A DNA stretch of 64,000 nt from Zhihengliuella sp. ISTPL4 (lineage in GTDB: Bacteria; Actinomycetota; Actinomycetes; Actinomycetales; Microbacteriaceae). Where the stretch lies: positions 1,828,727-1,892,726 of the forward strand of contig NZ_CP025422.1 of NCBI RefSeq assembly GCF_002848265.1, written 5' to 3'. The notes below the pieces were generated by a model. The model saw nothing but the letters and a program-made list of their open reading frames with translations, did no database searches and had not been told where the DNA came from. The translations under genes and the position numbers were made by a program. Of the stretch, positions 42,688 through 51,326 are shown one piece after another (the first letter of the stretch is position 1; each line of letters starts with the position of its first letter).

Positions 42688-43680
42688 TCAGGCGCGGCGA
42701 CGTCGCGCCGTCTTGATCCAGCCGTCGACGATGTCCCATCCCACCCCGAGGGCGATGCCGAAGCCCAGCAGCACGGCGAGGATGCGGAAGATCCCGCCTT
42801 CGTCGGCCGCCTCCGCGTCGCCCGCGGCGAAGCCCTCGCCGCCGGCCGTGACGATGTGCGCGAGGAAGTCGGGGTTCACGAGGTCTCCGCTCAGCAGCAG
42901 CACGCCGACCCAGGCGAGGAAAGCGAGCGCGAGCACGGTGTTGACCACCGCGAACCCGACGCTCCACCCCCGGTGGCGGTACAGGACCACCGCGAACACG
43001 GCCTCGGCGATGATGATCAGGGCCAACACGGCGATTCCCCACGGCCACAGGCCGGGGTTGAGGATCGGCAGCGCTTCACCGTCGATCACCACGAAGCCAC
43101 GGAATCGGTCCCAGAGCAGCGCGCCGACCGCGAGACCCAGGAACACCAGCGACGCGATGAGCTCGTTGCGGCCCACACCGTCGTCCGCCGCCTCGGGAAG
43201 CTGGTCGACATCCCACTTCACGCCGGTGTCGGTGCCGGACCGCTCCAGGATCACGAAGACGAGGGTGGTCCAGAAGCACAGGTGCAGGATCGTGCCCCCG
43301 GCCGCGAGGATCGACGAGGAGATGATCTCGCCGACGGGGGCGTTCGCGAGCGCCTGGCCCAGTGCCACGGCGCCGAGCACGCAGATCGGCACGATGGCGA
43401 GCAGCAGCTTCAGCAGGCGCCACCACGTGAGGTAATACCGCGGACCGATGAGGTGCAGCGGGCGCTCGGCATAGCCGGCGGCGAGGATGCCGGGGTCGCC
43501 CAGAGCCGTGAGCGCCGAGCGCTCCGCGGACTCCGGGTCCTCCCCGATCTCGATGCGCGCGTCGACGGCATCGGCGATGGCTGCTTCCAGCTCGGCGCGG
43601 ACGTCGTCCTGCATCTCCGGCGCGAGGCTGCGGATCGTGGCGCTGATGTAACGCTCGGTGAGCGTGGTCGTGGCGGTCAT
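42688..43680 (-). CDS. HAAS-domain (permease prefix-like) membrane protein
   Basis: A 330-aa protein. Residues 1-80 form a helical HAAS/permease-prefix domain (LTERYISATIRSLAPEMQDD, AERSALTALGDPGILAAGYA) that is typically encoded next to PadR regulators. About seven hydrophobic helices follow, with loops of 20-30 residues. It begins one base after the PadR stop, so the pair is co-expressed. Function of such proteins is not established; they are thought to couple to sensor or transport modules. Confidence 0.85.
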   Translation of the reverse strand: MTATTTLTERYISATIRSLAPEMQDDVRAELEAAIADAVDARIEIGEDPESAERSALTALGDPGILAAGYAERPLHLIGPRYYLTWWRLLKLLLAIVPICVLGAVALGQALANAPVGEIISSSILAAGGTILHLCFWTTLVFVILERSGTDTGVKWDVDQLPEAADDGVGRNELIASLVFLGLAVGALLWDRFRGFVVIDGEALPILNPGLWPWGIAVLALIIIAEAVFAVVLYRHRGWSVGFAVVNTVLALAFLAWVGVLLLSGDLVNPDFLAHIVTAGGEGFAAGDAEAADEGGIFRILAVLLGFGIALGVGWDIVDGWIKTARRRRA

Positions 43681-43681
43681 G

Positions 43682-44014
43682 TCAGTTCTCCTCGGGAGTG
43701 AGGGAGGCGATCGCCGCGGTGAGCGAGCGCCATTCGTCGGTGAGGGTGTCGGCCAGGCGGATGCCCGCCTCTGAGGTGCGGTAGAACTTGCGGGGCCGGG
43801 CCTCGTCGGTGTTCCACTCGCTCGTCAGGTACTCCTGCTTCTCCAGACGACGGAGCAACGGATACAGCGTGTTCGCGTCGGTCGCGAACCCGCGGCTCTC
43901 GAGTTGCTCGAGCAGCCCGTAGCCGTAGCCGGGCGTGCGCAGGAGCTGCAGGCAGGCGAGCACCACGGTGCCGCGGCGCAGTTCCTGCAGGTGCGTGTCG
44001 AGCGTTTCGTTCAT
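43682..44014 (-). CDS. PadR family transcriptional regulator
   Basis: A 110-aa winged-helix repressor: RRGTVVLACLQLLRTPGYGY, then LLEQLESRGFATDANTLYPL and LLRRLEKQEYLTSEW with the wing, and a short C-terminal dimerisation helix (s-PadR class). The ATG at 44014 is chosen over one at 44038 because TAATGT ends 7 bases upstream, with a consensus TTGACA 18 bases before it. Probably autoregulates itself and the HAAS gene. Confidence 0.93.
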   Translation of the reverse strand: MNETLDTHLQELRRGTVVLACLQLLRTPGYGYGLLEQLESRGFATDANTLYPLLRRLEKQEYLTSEWNTDEARPRKFYRTSEAGIRLADTLTDEWRSLTAAIASLTPEEN

Positions 44015-44021
44015 GCCGTTC

Positions 44022-44051
44022 ACATTACTGTGCGCCACACACCATTGTCAA
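44022..44051 (-). promoter_or_regulatory. PadR promoter with candidate operator
   Basis: On the minus strand TTGACA (44051-44046), 18 bases, TAATGT (44027-44022). The spacer includes TGTG-GCG-CACA, an inverted repeat that could be bound by PadR. Best sigma-70-like promoter in the window. Confidence 0.75.
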
Positions 44052-44091
44052 CGACACATATGCGTGCGACATCGTCCCGGCACTCGTGGCG

Positions 44092-44097
44092 CACAAT
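44092..44097 (+). promoter_or_regulatory. Leaderless -10 (CACAAT) of menC
   Basis: CACAAT ends 6 bases before ATG 44104. Confidence 0.4.
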
Positions 44098-44103
44098 GGG
44101 GTC

Positions 44104-45090
44104 ATGATCCCCGCCGTCACGGAGCTCCTCGATTCCGCCCGCGTCGTCGCGCTGCCGATGCAGACCTCTTTCCGCGGCGTGGAGACGCGAGAGGCCCTGC
44201 TCTTCGAAGGCCCGGAGGGCTGGGCCGAGTTCTCCCCGTTCGTCGAATACGACGACGCGGAGGCCGCGACCTGGCTCGCCGCCGCGATCGATTACGCCTA
44301 CGCGCCGCAACCCGCGCCGCTACGCGACCGGGTCGGCGTCAATGCCACCGTGCCTGCCGTCGATGCCGCTCGCGTGCCCGAGGTCCTCGCGCGCTTCTCC
44401 GGATGCCGGACCGCGAAGGTGAAGGTCGCCGAGCCCGGGCAGGTGCTGGCGGACGATGTCGCCCGGGTCCGCGCCGTCCGCGAGACGCTCGGACCGGAGG
44501 GTCGCATCCGGGTCGACGCGAACGGGCTGTGGAACGTGGACGAGGCGGAGCACGCCGTCCACGCGCTCGCCGTGTTCGACCTGGAGTACATCGAGCAGCC
44601 CTGCGCCTCCGTGCCCGAGCTCGTCGAGCTCCGGCGGCGGATCTCCTACATGGGGATCCCGGTCGCCGCGGACGAGAGCATCCGGAAGTCCGGCGACCCC
44701 CTCGCCGTCGCACGCGCCGGCGCGGCGGACATCGTCGTCATCAAGGCGCAGCCGCTCGGCGGGCTCACCCATGCCTTGCAGATCGTCACCGCGGCCGGCC
44801 TCCCCGCGGTGGTCTCCAGCGCCCTGGACACCGCAATCGGCCTCTCCCAGGGAGCGGCTCTGGCTGCCGCCCTCCCGACCCTCGACTACGACTGCGGCCT
44901 GGGAACCGCCTCCCTGTTCCAGGACGATGTCGCCGACCTCCGCCCGGTGGACGGCGCGATCCCGGTCGGGCGCGTGTCCCCCGATCCTGCGGCCCTCACG
45001 CGCCTCGCCGCCGCGGACGAACGTCGCGAGTGGTGGCTGGCCCGCCTGGCCCGCTGCCACCACAAGCTGCTCGCAGCGCGCGGCGCCTAG
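44104..45090 (+). CDS. menC: o-Succinylbenzoate synthase
   Basis: A 328-aa enolase-superfamily enzyme that dehydrates SHCHC to o-succinylbenzoate in menaquinone synthesis. The catalytic Lys pair region is CRTAKVKVAEPG; metal ligands are in RIRVDANGLWNVDEA (Asp), DLEYIEQPC (Glu) and PVAADESIRKSG (Asp), and the second Lys in VIKAQPLGG. Start taken at ATG 44104 because of the upstream -10 box; ATG 44086 would also be in frame. It is separated from menBE by the divergent PadR pair and overlaps the TetR gene by 4 bases tail to tail. Confidence 0.93.
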   Translation: MIPAVTELLDSARVVALPMQTSFRGVETREALLFEGPEGWAEFSPFVEYDDAEAATWLAAAIDYAYAPQPAPLRDRVGVNATVPAVDAARVPEVLARFSGCRTAKVKVAEPGQVLADDVARVRAVRETLGPEGRIRVDANGLWNVDEAEHAVHALAVFDLEYIEQPCASVPELVELRRRISYMGIPVAADESIRKSGDPLAVARAGAADIVVIKAQPLGGLTHALQIVTAAGLPAVVSSALDTAIGLSQGAALAAALPTLDYDCGLGTASLFQDDVADLRPVDGAIPVGRVSPDPAALTRLAAADERREWWLARLARCHHKLLAARGA

Positions 45091-45713
45091 GACTCGACGA
45101 GGAGTTCCACGAGCCGCCCGAGCTCCTCGCCGCCGGCGTGCCGCAGGGCCGCGTCGTCCCGACCGGCCATGGCGCCACGCACGGTCATGCCCTCCCAGAG
45201 GATCATGAGCATGCGCGCCGCATCGGTGGCGGGCACCCGGAGGCGCAGCGTCCCCGCCGCCTCGACGATGTCCTCCACGATGCGCGCGATGCTCGCCACC
45301 ATCTCGCGCTCCTGGGCGAGGTAGGCCTCTCCGAACTGCGGATCACGCAGGGCCCGGATCCGGATCTCGCTCATGAGCATCACGCCCAGGCGGTCGTCGC
45401 TGCCGAGCTCCATGATCTGCTGGACGAGGTCCTTCGGGTCGCAGTCGTCGGCGAGCTCGCCGTCCGCCCGCATCTGCTCCACGCGGGTCCGCACGGCTGC
45501 CACCCTCGCGTCGGCGACACCGGCCGCGAGGGTCAGGAACAGTTCGTCCTTCGAGTCGAAGTTCGAGTAGAACGCCCCGCGCGTGAAGCCGGCGCGCTCG
45601 CAGACCGCCTCGACCGAGGCGCCATCCAGGCCGACCTCGGCGAATACCTGCGCGGCGGCCTCCAGCAGACGCGCCTTCGTGTTCTCCCGGCTGCGGGTGG
45701 CGGGTGACGACAT
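45087..45713 (-). CDS. TetR family transcriptional regulator of the MMPL/YhgE locus
   Basis: A 208-aa TetR repressor with helix-turn-helix ARLLEAAAQVFAEVGLDGAS and AVCERAGFTRGAFYSNFDSK. The ligand-binding half resembles regulators of lipid or drug exporters. ATG at 45713 has AGGAGG 6 bases upstream. Divergent from the MMPL gene, with two perfect palindromic operators between them, so it very likely represses both directions. Confidence 0.94.
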   Translation of the reverse strand: MSSPATRSRENTKARLLEAAAQVFAEVGLDGASVEAVCERAGFTRGAFYSNFDSKDELFLTLAAGVADARVAAVRTRVEQMRADGELADDCDPKDLVQQIMELGSDDRLGVMLMSEIRIRALRDPQFGEAYLAQEREMVASIARIVEDIVEAAGTLRLRVPATDAARMLMILWEGMTVRGAMAGRDDAALRHAGGEELGRLVELLVES

Positions 45714-45784
45714 CGGAACCTCCTGGCCTTCCCTCTCGACGATTCACACCCGGTGCACAGACTCCGGATAGCGGATGACCTTAC

Positions 45785-45818
45785 GATACATCTATGTATC
45801 GGATACACCTGTGTATCC
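45785..45818. promoter_or_regulatory. Tandem TetR operators between tetR and the MMPL gene
   Basis: GATACA-TCTA-TGTATC (45785-45800) abuts GGATACA-CCTG-TGTATCC (45801-45818). Both are perfect inverted repeats with the same half-site, centred 17-18 bases apart, the arrangement expected for two TetR dimers. Confidence 0.85.
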
Positions 45819-45842
45819 ACCCGGCACCCCACGGAGATTCGC

Positions 45843-48629
45843 GTGTCCACACTCCTCTCGTCCCTCGGACGCTGGTCCTTCCGCCACCCGTGGCGCGTCC
45901 TCGTCTCCTGGCTCCTCGCCCTCGGCATCGCCGGAGCCGGAGCCGTGGTCCTCGGCGCCGGCACCGACAACACGTTCTCCATCCCCGGGACCGAGTCCCA
46001 GGCCGGCCTCGAGCAGCTCTCCCGCTCCTTCCCCCAGGTGAGCGGCACGAACGCGCAGTTCATCGTCGTGGCCGCCGACGGCGACGAGATCACCGATGAC
46101 GAGTACCGTGAGCCGATCGAGGACGCCGTGTCGGAGCTCGGCGACCTCGACGAGGTCCTCGCCGCCACCTCGCCGTACGACGAGATGGTCAACGGCATGA
46201 TCAACGACGACGACACGGCCGCCATCGTGCGCCTGCAGTTCGACGGCGAGTCCACCGACGTCTCCGAGGAGACGAAGGACGCCCTGCGCTCCACCGTCGA
46301 CGAGCTTGCGGCAGAGCTCCCCGACGGTGCGCAGGCCTCTCTCGGCGGCGACCTCTTCGCGATCTCGATCCCCGGCGTCACCCTCACCGAGGCCGTCGGG
46401 CTGCTCATCGCCCTTCTCGTGCTCATCGTCACGTTCCGCTCGTTCGTCGTCGCCGGGCTCCCCCTGCTCACCGCGATCCTCGGCGTCGGCATCTCGATGG
46501 CCGGGATCTTCACGGCCACCGCCTTCGCGACCGTCTCCTCCACCACGCCGCTGCTCGCCTTGATGCTCGGACTCGCGGTCGGGATCGACTACGCGCTCTT
46601 CATCGTCGCGCGCCACCAGGACCAGGTCCGAGACGGCGTGGACCCCGAGGAGTCGGCCGCCCGGGCGGTGGGCACGGCAGGGTCGGCGGTCGTCTTCGCC
46701 GGCGTCACCGTGCTCATCGCGCTGATCGGCCTCGGCTTCGCGGGGATCCCGTTCCTCACCACCATGGGCGTCGCGGCGTCCGTGGCCGTCGCGGTCGCCG
46801 TGGCGATCGCGGTAACGCTGACCCCCGCCCTCCTCGGATTCCTGGGGGGCCGCGTCGCCGGACGACCGAAGCGCGCGAAGGCTCCGAAGAAGACGGCTGT
46901 CGAGGACGCCGTTGCCCGGCCCCGCGGCAGCCGTCGGTGGGTCGGGGGTGTGACGAAGCACCCCGTCCTCGTGTCCCTCGCAGTCGTCCTCGGCCTCGGC
47001 ATCGTCGCTGTCCCCGCCCTCAGCCTCGACCTCGCCCTGCCGAACGCCGGGGTCCTGCCGAAGGACTCCGAGGCCCGCCAGAACTACGACCTCGTCGGCG
47101 AGCAGTTCGGCCCCGGTTTCAACGGCCCCCTCATCCTCACCGGGACCATCGTCACCTCCACCGGCCCCCTCGGTCTCATGGAAGACCTCGGAGACGCGGT
47201 GGCCGAGGTTCCCGGCGTGAAGGAGGTCGCCCTCGCGACGCCGAACGAGACCGCCGACACCGGCATCGTCCAGATCATCCCGGAGACGGCTCCCGACGAC
47301 CCCGCGACGGCCGACCTCGTGCGCGAGCTCCGCAGCCACCACGACGAGTGGCTGGACGAGTTCGGCATCGACCTCAAGGTCACCGGCTTCACCGCCGTCG
47401 GCATCGACATCTCGGATCAGCTCGGGGCGGCTCTGCTGCCGTTCGGGATCTTCGTTATCGGTCTCTCGCTGATCCTCCTCACCATCGTGTTCCGCTCCCT
47501 CTGGGTGCCGATCACCGCCGCGGCGGGCTACCTGCTGTCGATCGTCGCCGCCTTCGGCGTCGTCGGGGCGGTCTTCGAGTGGGGATGGTTCGCCGACCTC
47601 CTGCACGTCGCCAAGGTCGGCCCGATCATCAGCTTCATGCCGATCATCCTCATGGGCGTGCTCTTCGGCCTGGCGATGGACTACCAGGTGTTCCTCGTGT
47701 CGCGGATGCGCGAGGACTTCGTGCACGATCCCGACCTCCGCCAGGGTGCGGGAGCGGTGAACCGCGCCACCCGGCGGGCCGCAGCTCTGCGCGCCGTACG
47801 GAGCGGGTTCACCGGGTCGGCGAAGGTCGTCACGGCGGCCGGCCTCATCATGTTCGCGGTGTTCGTCGCCTTCGTGCCGGAGGGCGACTCCTCCCTCAAG
47901 CCCATCGCCCTCGGACTCGCCGCCGGCATCGCCTTCGACGCCTTCCTCGTGCGCATGACGCTGATCCCGGCGCTCATGGCGATCCTCGGCGAGCGCGCCT
48001 GGGAGATCCCGTCGTGGCTCGAGCGAATCCTCCCCCGGGCGGACATCGAGGGCGAGGCGGTGGAACGCGAACGGCACCTCGAGGCCTGGCCGGGCGACGG
48101 GTCGCTCGTCGCCGCGGACGATCTGGAGTTCGGCGCCGGCCCCTCGACGACGGAGGGACTGTCGCTGCGGCTCGCACCCGGCGCGGCCGTGGTCGCGAGC
48201 GGCGCGGACGCCGGGACGCTGCGGGCCCTCGCTCTCACCGTCGGCGCCCGCATCGCCCCGGCCGACGGACGCCTCCGTGTCGCCGGACACCTGCTCCCCG
48301 GTCGTGCGGCCTGGGTCCGTTCCCACGTGGGCTGCGTGCTCGCGGGAGACGACGCCCCGGTGCTCGCCGACCTCCGCGAAGCCCTCCGCGGTCGTTCCGA
48401 GCTCGTGGTGATCGACGGCGCGGACCGGCTCCGCGGCGGCGAGCGCGACCAGGTCGCCGCGATGCTGCGCGACGCGAGGTCGCGCCGAGAGCTCGCCGTC
48501 TTCGCCACCGCCGTCGATCCCGACGCGGCCCGTTCCCTCCTCGCGGACGCCGGATGGCCGTCCGCCGACGTACTCGACACGCGCGCGCCCCGCCCGAGCG
48601 CCGCAGAAACGACCGAGGTGCCCGCATGA
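45843..48629 (+). CDS. MMPL/RND family transporter with degenerate ABC-ATPase-like C-terminal domain
   Basis: A 928-aa RND-superfamily exporter. The N-terminal helix (WRVLVSWLLALGIAGAGAVV) and two MMPL halves are clear, with the family motifs ALMLGLAVGIDYALFIVARH and ILMGVLFGLAMDYQVFLVSR. Residues about 755-928 are extra: GLSLRLAPGAAVVASGADAG, then TLRALALTVGARIAPADGRL, and LVVIDGADRLRGGERDQVAA follow the layout of an ABC nucleotide-binding domain but lack the Walker A Lys and the LSGGQ signature. GTG at 45843 has GGAG upstream. Operon with the YhgE gene; repressed by the divergent TetR. Cargo probably a lipid or lipophilic compound. Confidence 0.9.
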   Translation: MSTLLSSLGRWSFRHPWRVLVSWLLALGIAGAGAVVLGAGTDNTFSIPGTESQAGLEQLSRSFPQVSGTNAQFIVVAADGDEITDDEYREPIEDAVSELGDLDEVLAATSPYDEMVNGMINDDDTAAIVRLQFDGESTDVSEETKDALRSTVDELAAELPDGAQASLGGDLFAISIPGVTLTEAVGLLIALLVLIVTFRSFVVAGLPLLTAILGVGISMAGIFTATAFATVSSTTPLLALMLGLAVGIDYALFIVARHQDQVRDGVDPEESAARAVGTAGSAVVFAGVTVLIALIGLGFAGIPFLTTMGVAASVAVAVAVAIAVTLTPALLGFLGGRVAGRPKRAKAPKKTAVEDAVARPRGSRRWVGGVTKHPVLVSLAVVLGLGIVAVPALSLDLALPNAGVLPKDSEARQNYDLVGEQFGPGFNGPLILTGTIVTSTGPLGLMEDLGDAVAEVPGVKEVALATPNETADTGIVQIIPETAPDDPATADLVRELRSHHDEWLDEFGIDLKVTGFTAVGIDISDQLGAALLPFGIFVIGLSLILLTIVFRSLWVPITAAAGYLLSIVAAFGVVGAVFEWGWFADLLHVAKVGPIISFMPIILMGVLFGLAMDYQVFLVSRMREDFVHDPDLRQGAGAVNRATRRAAALRAVRSGFTGSAKVVTAAGLIMFAVFVAFVPEGDSSLKPIALGLAAGIAFDAFLVRMTLIPALMAILGERAWEIPSWLERILPRADIEGEAVERERHLEAWPGDGSLVAADDLEFGAGPSTTEGLSLRLAPGAAVVASGADAGTLRALALTVGARIAPADGRLRVAGHLLPGRAAWVRSHVGCVLAGDDAPVLADLREALRGRSELVVIDGADRLRGGERDQVAAMLRDARSRRELAVFATAVDPDAARSLLADAGWPSADVLDTRAPRPSAAETTEVPA

Positions 48630-50593
48630 CCCTCCCCCTCGAGCGCGCCCGCTCACGTAAGCCCATCACCTGGCTCACGATCCTCGGCGTCCTGCTGCTG
48701 CCCGCCGCGATCGGCGGCATCCTCATGGCGGCGCTCTACAACCCGACCGAGCGCCTCGACTCCATGACCGCGGCGATCGTGAACCTCGACGAACCCGTCG
48801 AGATCGACGGCCAGACCGCCCCCCTCGGGCGGCAGCTCGCGTCCGGGCTCGTCGAGGGGTCGGACGATCTCGACTCGAACCTCACGTGGGTCATCTCCAA
48901 CGAGGAGGACGCCGCCGACGGGCTCGCCGACGGCACCTACCAGGCCGTCATCACGATCCCCGAGGACTTCTCGGCCGCGGCGACCTCCGCAGGTCAGGCG
49001 GTCGCGGACGGCGGCGGGGACGCGGAGCAGGCGACGATCCAGGTGACGACGCCCGACGACGGCCTCGTGGCCGACGACCTCATCACCGGGCAGATCGCCG
49101 ATGCGGCGGCCTCGACGCTCGGCACCACGCTGTCCGAGGCCACGACCGAGAACATCCTCGTCGGCTTCACCACCATCGGCGACCAGATCGGCGACGCGGC
49201 GGACGGGGCCCTGGAGCTGGCGAAGGGTGCCCGTGACGCGGCGACCGGCGCTGCGGCCCTCCCGGAGGGTGCGACGCAGCTCGCCGCGGGTGCCGGAGAG
49301 CTGGCTACCGGGGCCTCGACCCTCGCGTCCGGCCTCGACACGATCGCGGGGCAGACGCGGCAGGCGGCGACCGGCGCCGGCACCATCGGGGCGGGACTCA
49401 GCTCCGGGGCGACCGAGCTCCAGGGCCGGGTCGCCGACGTGCAGCAGCTCACGGGCGGGATCCAGTCGGCGGCCGCGGCCGCAGGATCCGCTGCGGGCGA
49501 GTCCGCCGCGGTCGCGCAGGGTCTCGGGACGTTGGCGGCCACCGCGTGCGCCGCCGACCCGACCTCGGCGGAGTGCGAGCAGCTCTCCGCCCTCGCGGAG
49601 CAGGCGGTGACGGCAGCGACCTCGGCCGGGACCGCCGCCGGCATCCTCAACGACAAGCAGGTGGCCGAGGGCGTGGCCGCGCTTCCCGGGTCCTTCTCCA
49701 CGCTGGCCACCCAGCTCGGCCAGGCGGGTGCCGGGGCGACCGAGCTCGCCGGCGGGCTCAACCGCCTCGCGACGGAGGGCGTGGACCAGTCGGCCGCAGG
49801 AGCGCGGGCGCTGTCGTCCGGCGCGACGCAGCTCGCCGACGGTGCGACCCAGCTCGCCGACGGCAGCACGGAGCTCGCCACCGGCCTCGACACCCTCGCG
49901 ACCGGCACCGGAGACCTCGCGGGCGGACTGCGCACCGCCGCGGACTCCCTTCCGTCCTTCAGCGACGAGGAGTCGACGTCGCTGGCGTCGGTGATCGCTG
50001 ATCCGGTGGCGACCGACTCCTCGATGGGCTCGCTCTTCGGCCCCACCGCGATCCCGCTGCTCACCGCGGTGGTGCTGTGGTTCGGCGGCCTCGCGTCCTT
50101 CCTCGTGCTCCGTGCCCACACGGCTCGCACCCTCACCTCGCGACGCTCCTCCGCCTCCCTCACCCTCCGCGCGTTCTGGCCGGCCGCGGCGATCGGCGCG
50201 GCCCAGGGTCTGCTCGTCTCGCTCATCGTGCAGATCGTGGCCGACTACGACGTCGCGGAGTGGTGGGCCTTCGCGGGAACCGCCGTCCTCGCCGGGGTGG
50301 TGTTCGCGGCCGTGAACCAGGCCCTCGTGGCGGTGTTCGGCGGCGTCGGACGCTGGATCGCCGCACTGATCGGTGTCATCGCCGTGGCGACGGGACTCAT
50401 CTCGACCGTGCCCGACTGGCTCGCGAGCATCGGGGCCGCCCTCCCGACCGCACCGGCCTTCGCGGGTCTCGTGGAGGCGAGCGGGGCCGCCGTCGCCGCC
50501 CTCGTCGTCTGGGGCGTGCTCTCGCTCGTCGCCACGACGGTGGTCGTCGCGGTCCGCCGCACGACCACGGCCCGTGCCGTCGTCACCGCCTGA
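48626..50593 (+). CDS. YhgE/Pip domain-containing membrane protein
   Basis: A 655-aa protein of the YhgE/Pip (phage infection protein-like) family. One N-terminal helix (ITWLTILGVLLLPAAIGGIL), an extracellular Pip region, and a long central stretch of short Ala/Gly/Leu/Thr repeats (GATQLADGATQLADGSTEL), probably a rod or coiled coil, then five C-terminal helices (IPLLTAVVLWFGGLASFLVL onward). Homologues pair with MMPL or ABC-2 exporters, and EsaA-like members act in type VII secretion. The ATG overlaps the MMPL stop (ATGA), so the two form a translationally coupled unit. Confidence 0.92.
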   Translation: MTLPLERARSRKPITWLTILGVLLLPAAIGGILMAALYNPTERLDSMTAAIVNLDEPVEIDGQTAPLGRQLASGLVEGSDDLDSNLTWVISNEEDAADGLADGTYQAVITIPEDFSAAATSAGQAVADGGGDAEQATIQVTTPDDGLVADDLITGQIADAAASTLGTTLSEATTENILVGFTTIGDQIGDAADGALELAKGARDAATGAAALPEGATQLAAGAGELATGASTLASGLDTIAGQTRQAATGAGTIGAGLSSGATELQGRVADVQQLTGGIQSAAAAAGSAAGESAAVAQGLGTLAATACAADPTSAECEQLSALAEQAVTAATSAGTAAGILNDKQVAEGVAALPGSFSTLATQLGQAGAGATELAGGLNRLATEGVDQSAAGARALSSGATQLADGATQLADGSTELATGLDTLATGTGDLAGGLRTAADSLPSFSDEESTSLASVIADPVATDSSMGSLFGPTAIPLLTAVVLWFGGLASFLVLRAHTARTLTSRRSSASLTLRAFWPAAAIGAAQGLLVSLIVQIVADYDVAEWWAFAGTAVLAGVVFAAVNQALVAVFGGVGRWIAALIGVIAVATGLISTVPDWLASIGAALPTAPAFAGLVEASGAAVAALVVWGVLSLVATTVVVAVRRTTTARAVVTA

Positions 50594-50600
50594 CCCCGGG

Positions 50601-50684
50601 CACAGCTGCGGAGATCACGCACGACACGCCGCCGGGCACCCCGCTCCGGCGGCGTGTCGTGTGGCGACCTCCGAAACAGTGCAC
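50601..50684. repeat. Dispersed palindromic repeat, CACAGCT family, copy 2
   Basis: A perfect 15-bp inner stem ACGACACGCCGCCGG (50621-50635) / CCGGCGGCGTGTCGT (50646-50660), flanked by CGGAG/CTCCG outer pairing. Begins CACAGCTGCGGAGAT and ends CTCCGAA-n3-GTGCAC like the copy at 10686. Located just after the YhgE stop; may terminate that operon. Confidence 0.8.
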
Positions 50685-50705
50685 GGACACGACGACCACA
50701 CCCCG

Positions 50706-50711
50706 TACCCT
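50706..50711 (+). promoter_or_regulatory. Leaderless -10 (TACCCT) of the 2H phosphoesterase gene
   Basis: TACCCT ends 6 bases before ATG 50718. Confidence 0.5.
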
Positions 50712-50717
50712 CGTGCC

Positions 50718-51308
50718 ATGCGCCGACCGTTCATGGACACCCCGGACCAGCTCGCGAGCCTCGAAGGACAGCAGTATCTCGTGCTCCGGCCGACCGGGGC
50801 CGTCGCCGCGGCATACCGGGCCATCCAGGAGGCTGCGCTCGGTCGTCTGGACACGCCGCTCCGGCATCCGCACACGGAGCACGTGACGCTTCGAGGCTTT
50901 TTCGAGCCCGAGCGTCGGGAGGAGCTGCGGGCCGTGATCCGGGCCTGGGCCGCGAAACAGGGTCCTCTCGAACTCACCGCCGACGCCGTGGACGTCTTCC
51001 CCGCGCCGTGGCAGATCGTGATCCTGCGCCTCGCCCGCACGCCCGCCCTCGTGCACGCGTACGCCTCGCTGACGGAGGTGCTCCGGCCGACGGACTTCCG
51101 CCGCCTCGACGAGCTCTCCGTCGAGGACTGGACCTTCCACCTCTCGGTGCTCTACGGCAAGCCGCTGGATGCCGAGACCTGGCAGCAGCTCGCCGCCACC
51201 GAGGTCCGTCCGCTCCTCCCCGCGCCGACGGAGGTCGTCACCGAGGCCGAGTTCGTCTGGTACGAGGGCGGCGTCGAGCACGCCGAGGTCATCACCCTCG
51301 GCGGCTGA
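50718..51308 (+). CDS. 2'-5' RNA ligase/2H phosphoesterase family protein
   Basis: A 196-aa protein with the two-histidine phosphoesterase motifs: HVTLRG (about residue 55) and FHLSVLYG (about 138). The conserved region EGQQYLVLRPTGAVAAAYRA and LARTPALVHAYASLTEVL support the fold. 2H enzymes include RNA ligases and cyclic nucleotide or cyclic phosphate hydrolases; substrate unknown here. The start is supported by a -10 box 6 bases upstream. Confidence 0.8.
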   Translation: MRRPFMDTPDQLASLEGQQYLVLRPTGAVAAAYRAIQEAALGRLDTPLRHPHTEHVTLRGFFEPERREELRAVIRAWAAKQGPLELTADAVDVFPAPWQIVILRLARTPALVHAYASLTEVLRPTDFRRLDELSVEDWTFHLSVLYGKPLDAETWQQLAATEVRPLLPAPTEVVTEAEFVWYEGGVEHAEVITLGG

Positions 51309-51326
51309 CGCTCCGTCTCGGCGGGC

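Noticed and set aside
45792..48656. 954-aa minus-strand open frame opposite the MMPL gene
   Set aside because: Very Glu/Arg/Gly-rich with no motif, while the plus strand encodes a clear MMPL transporter.
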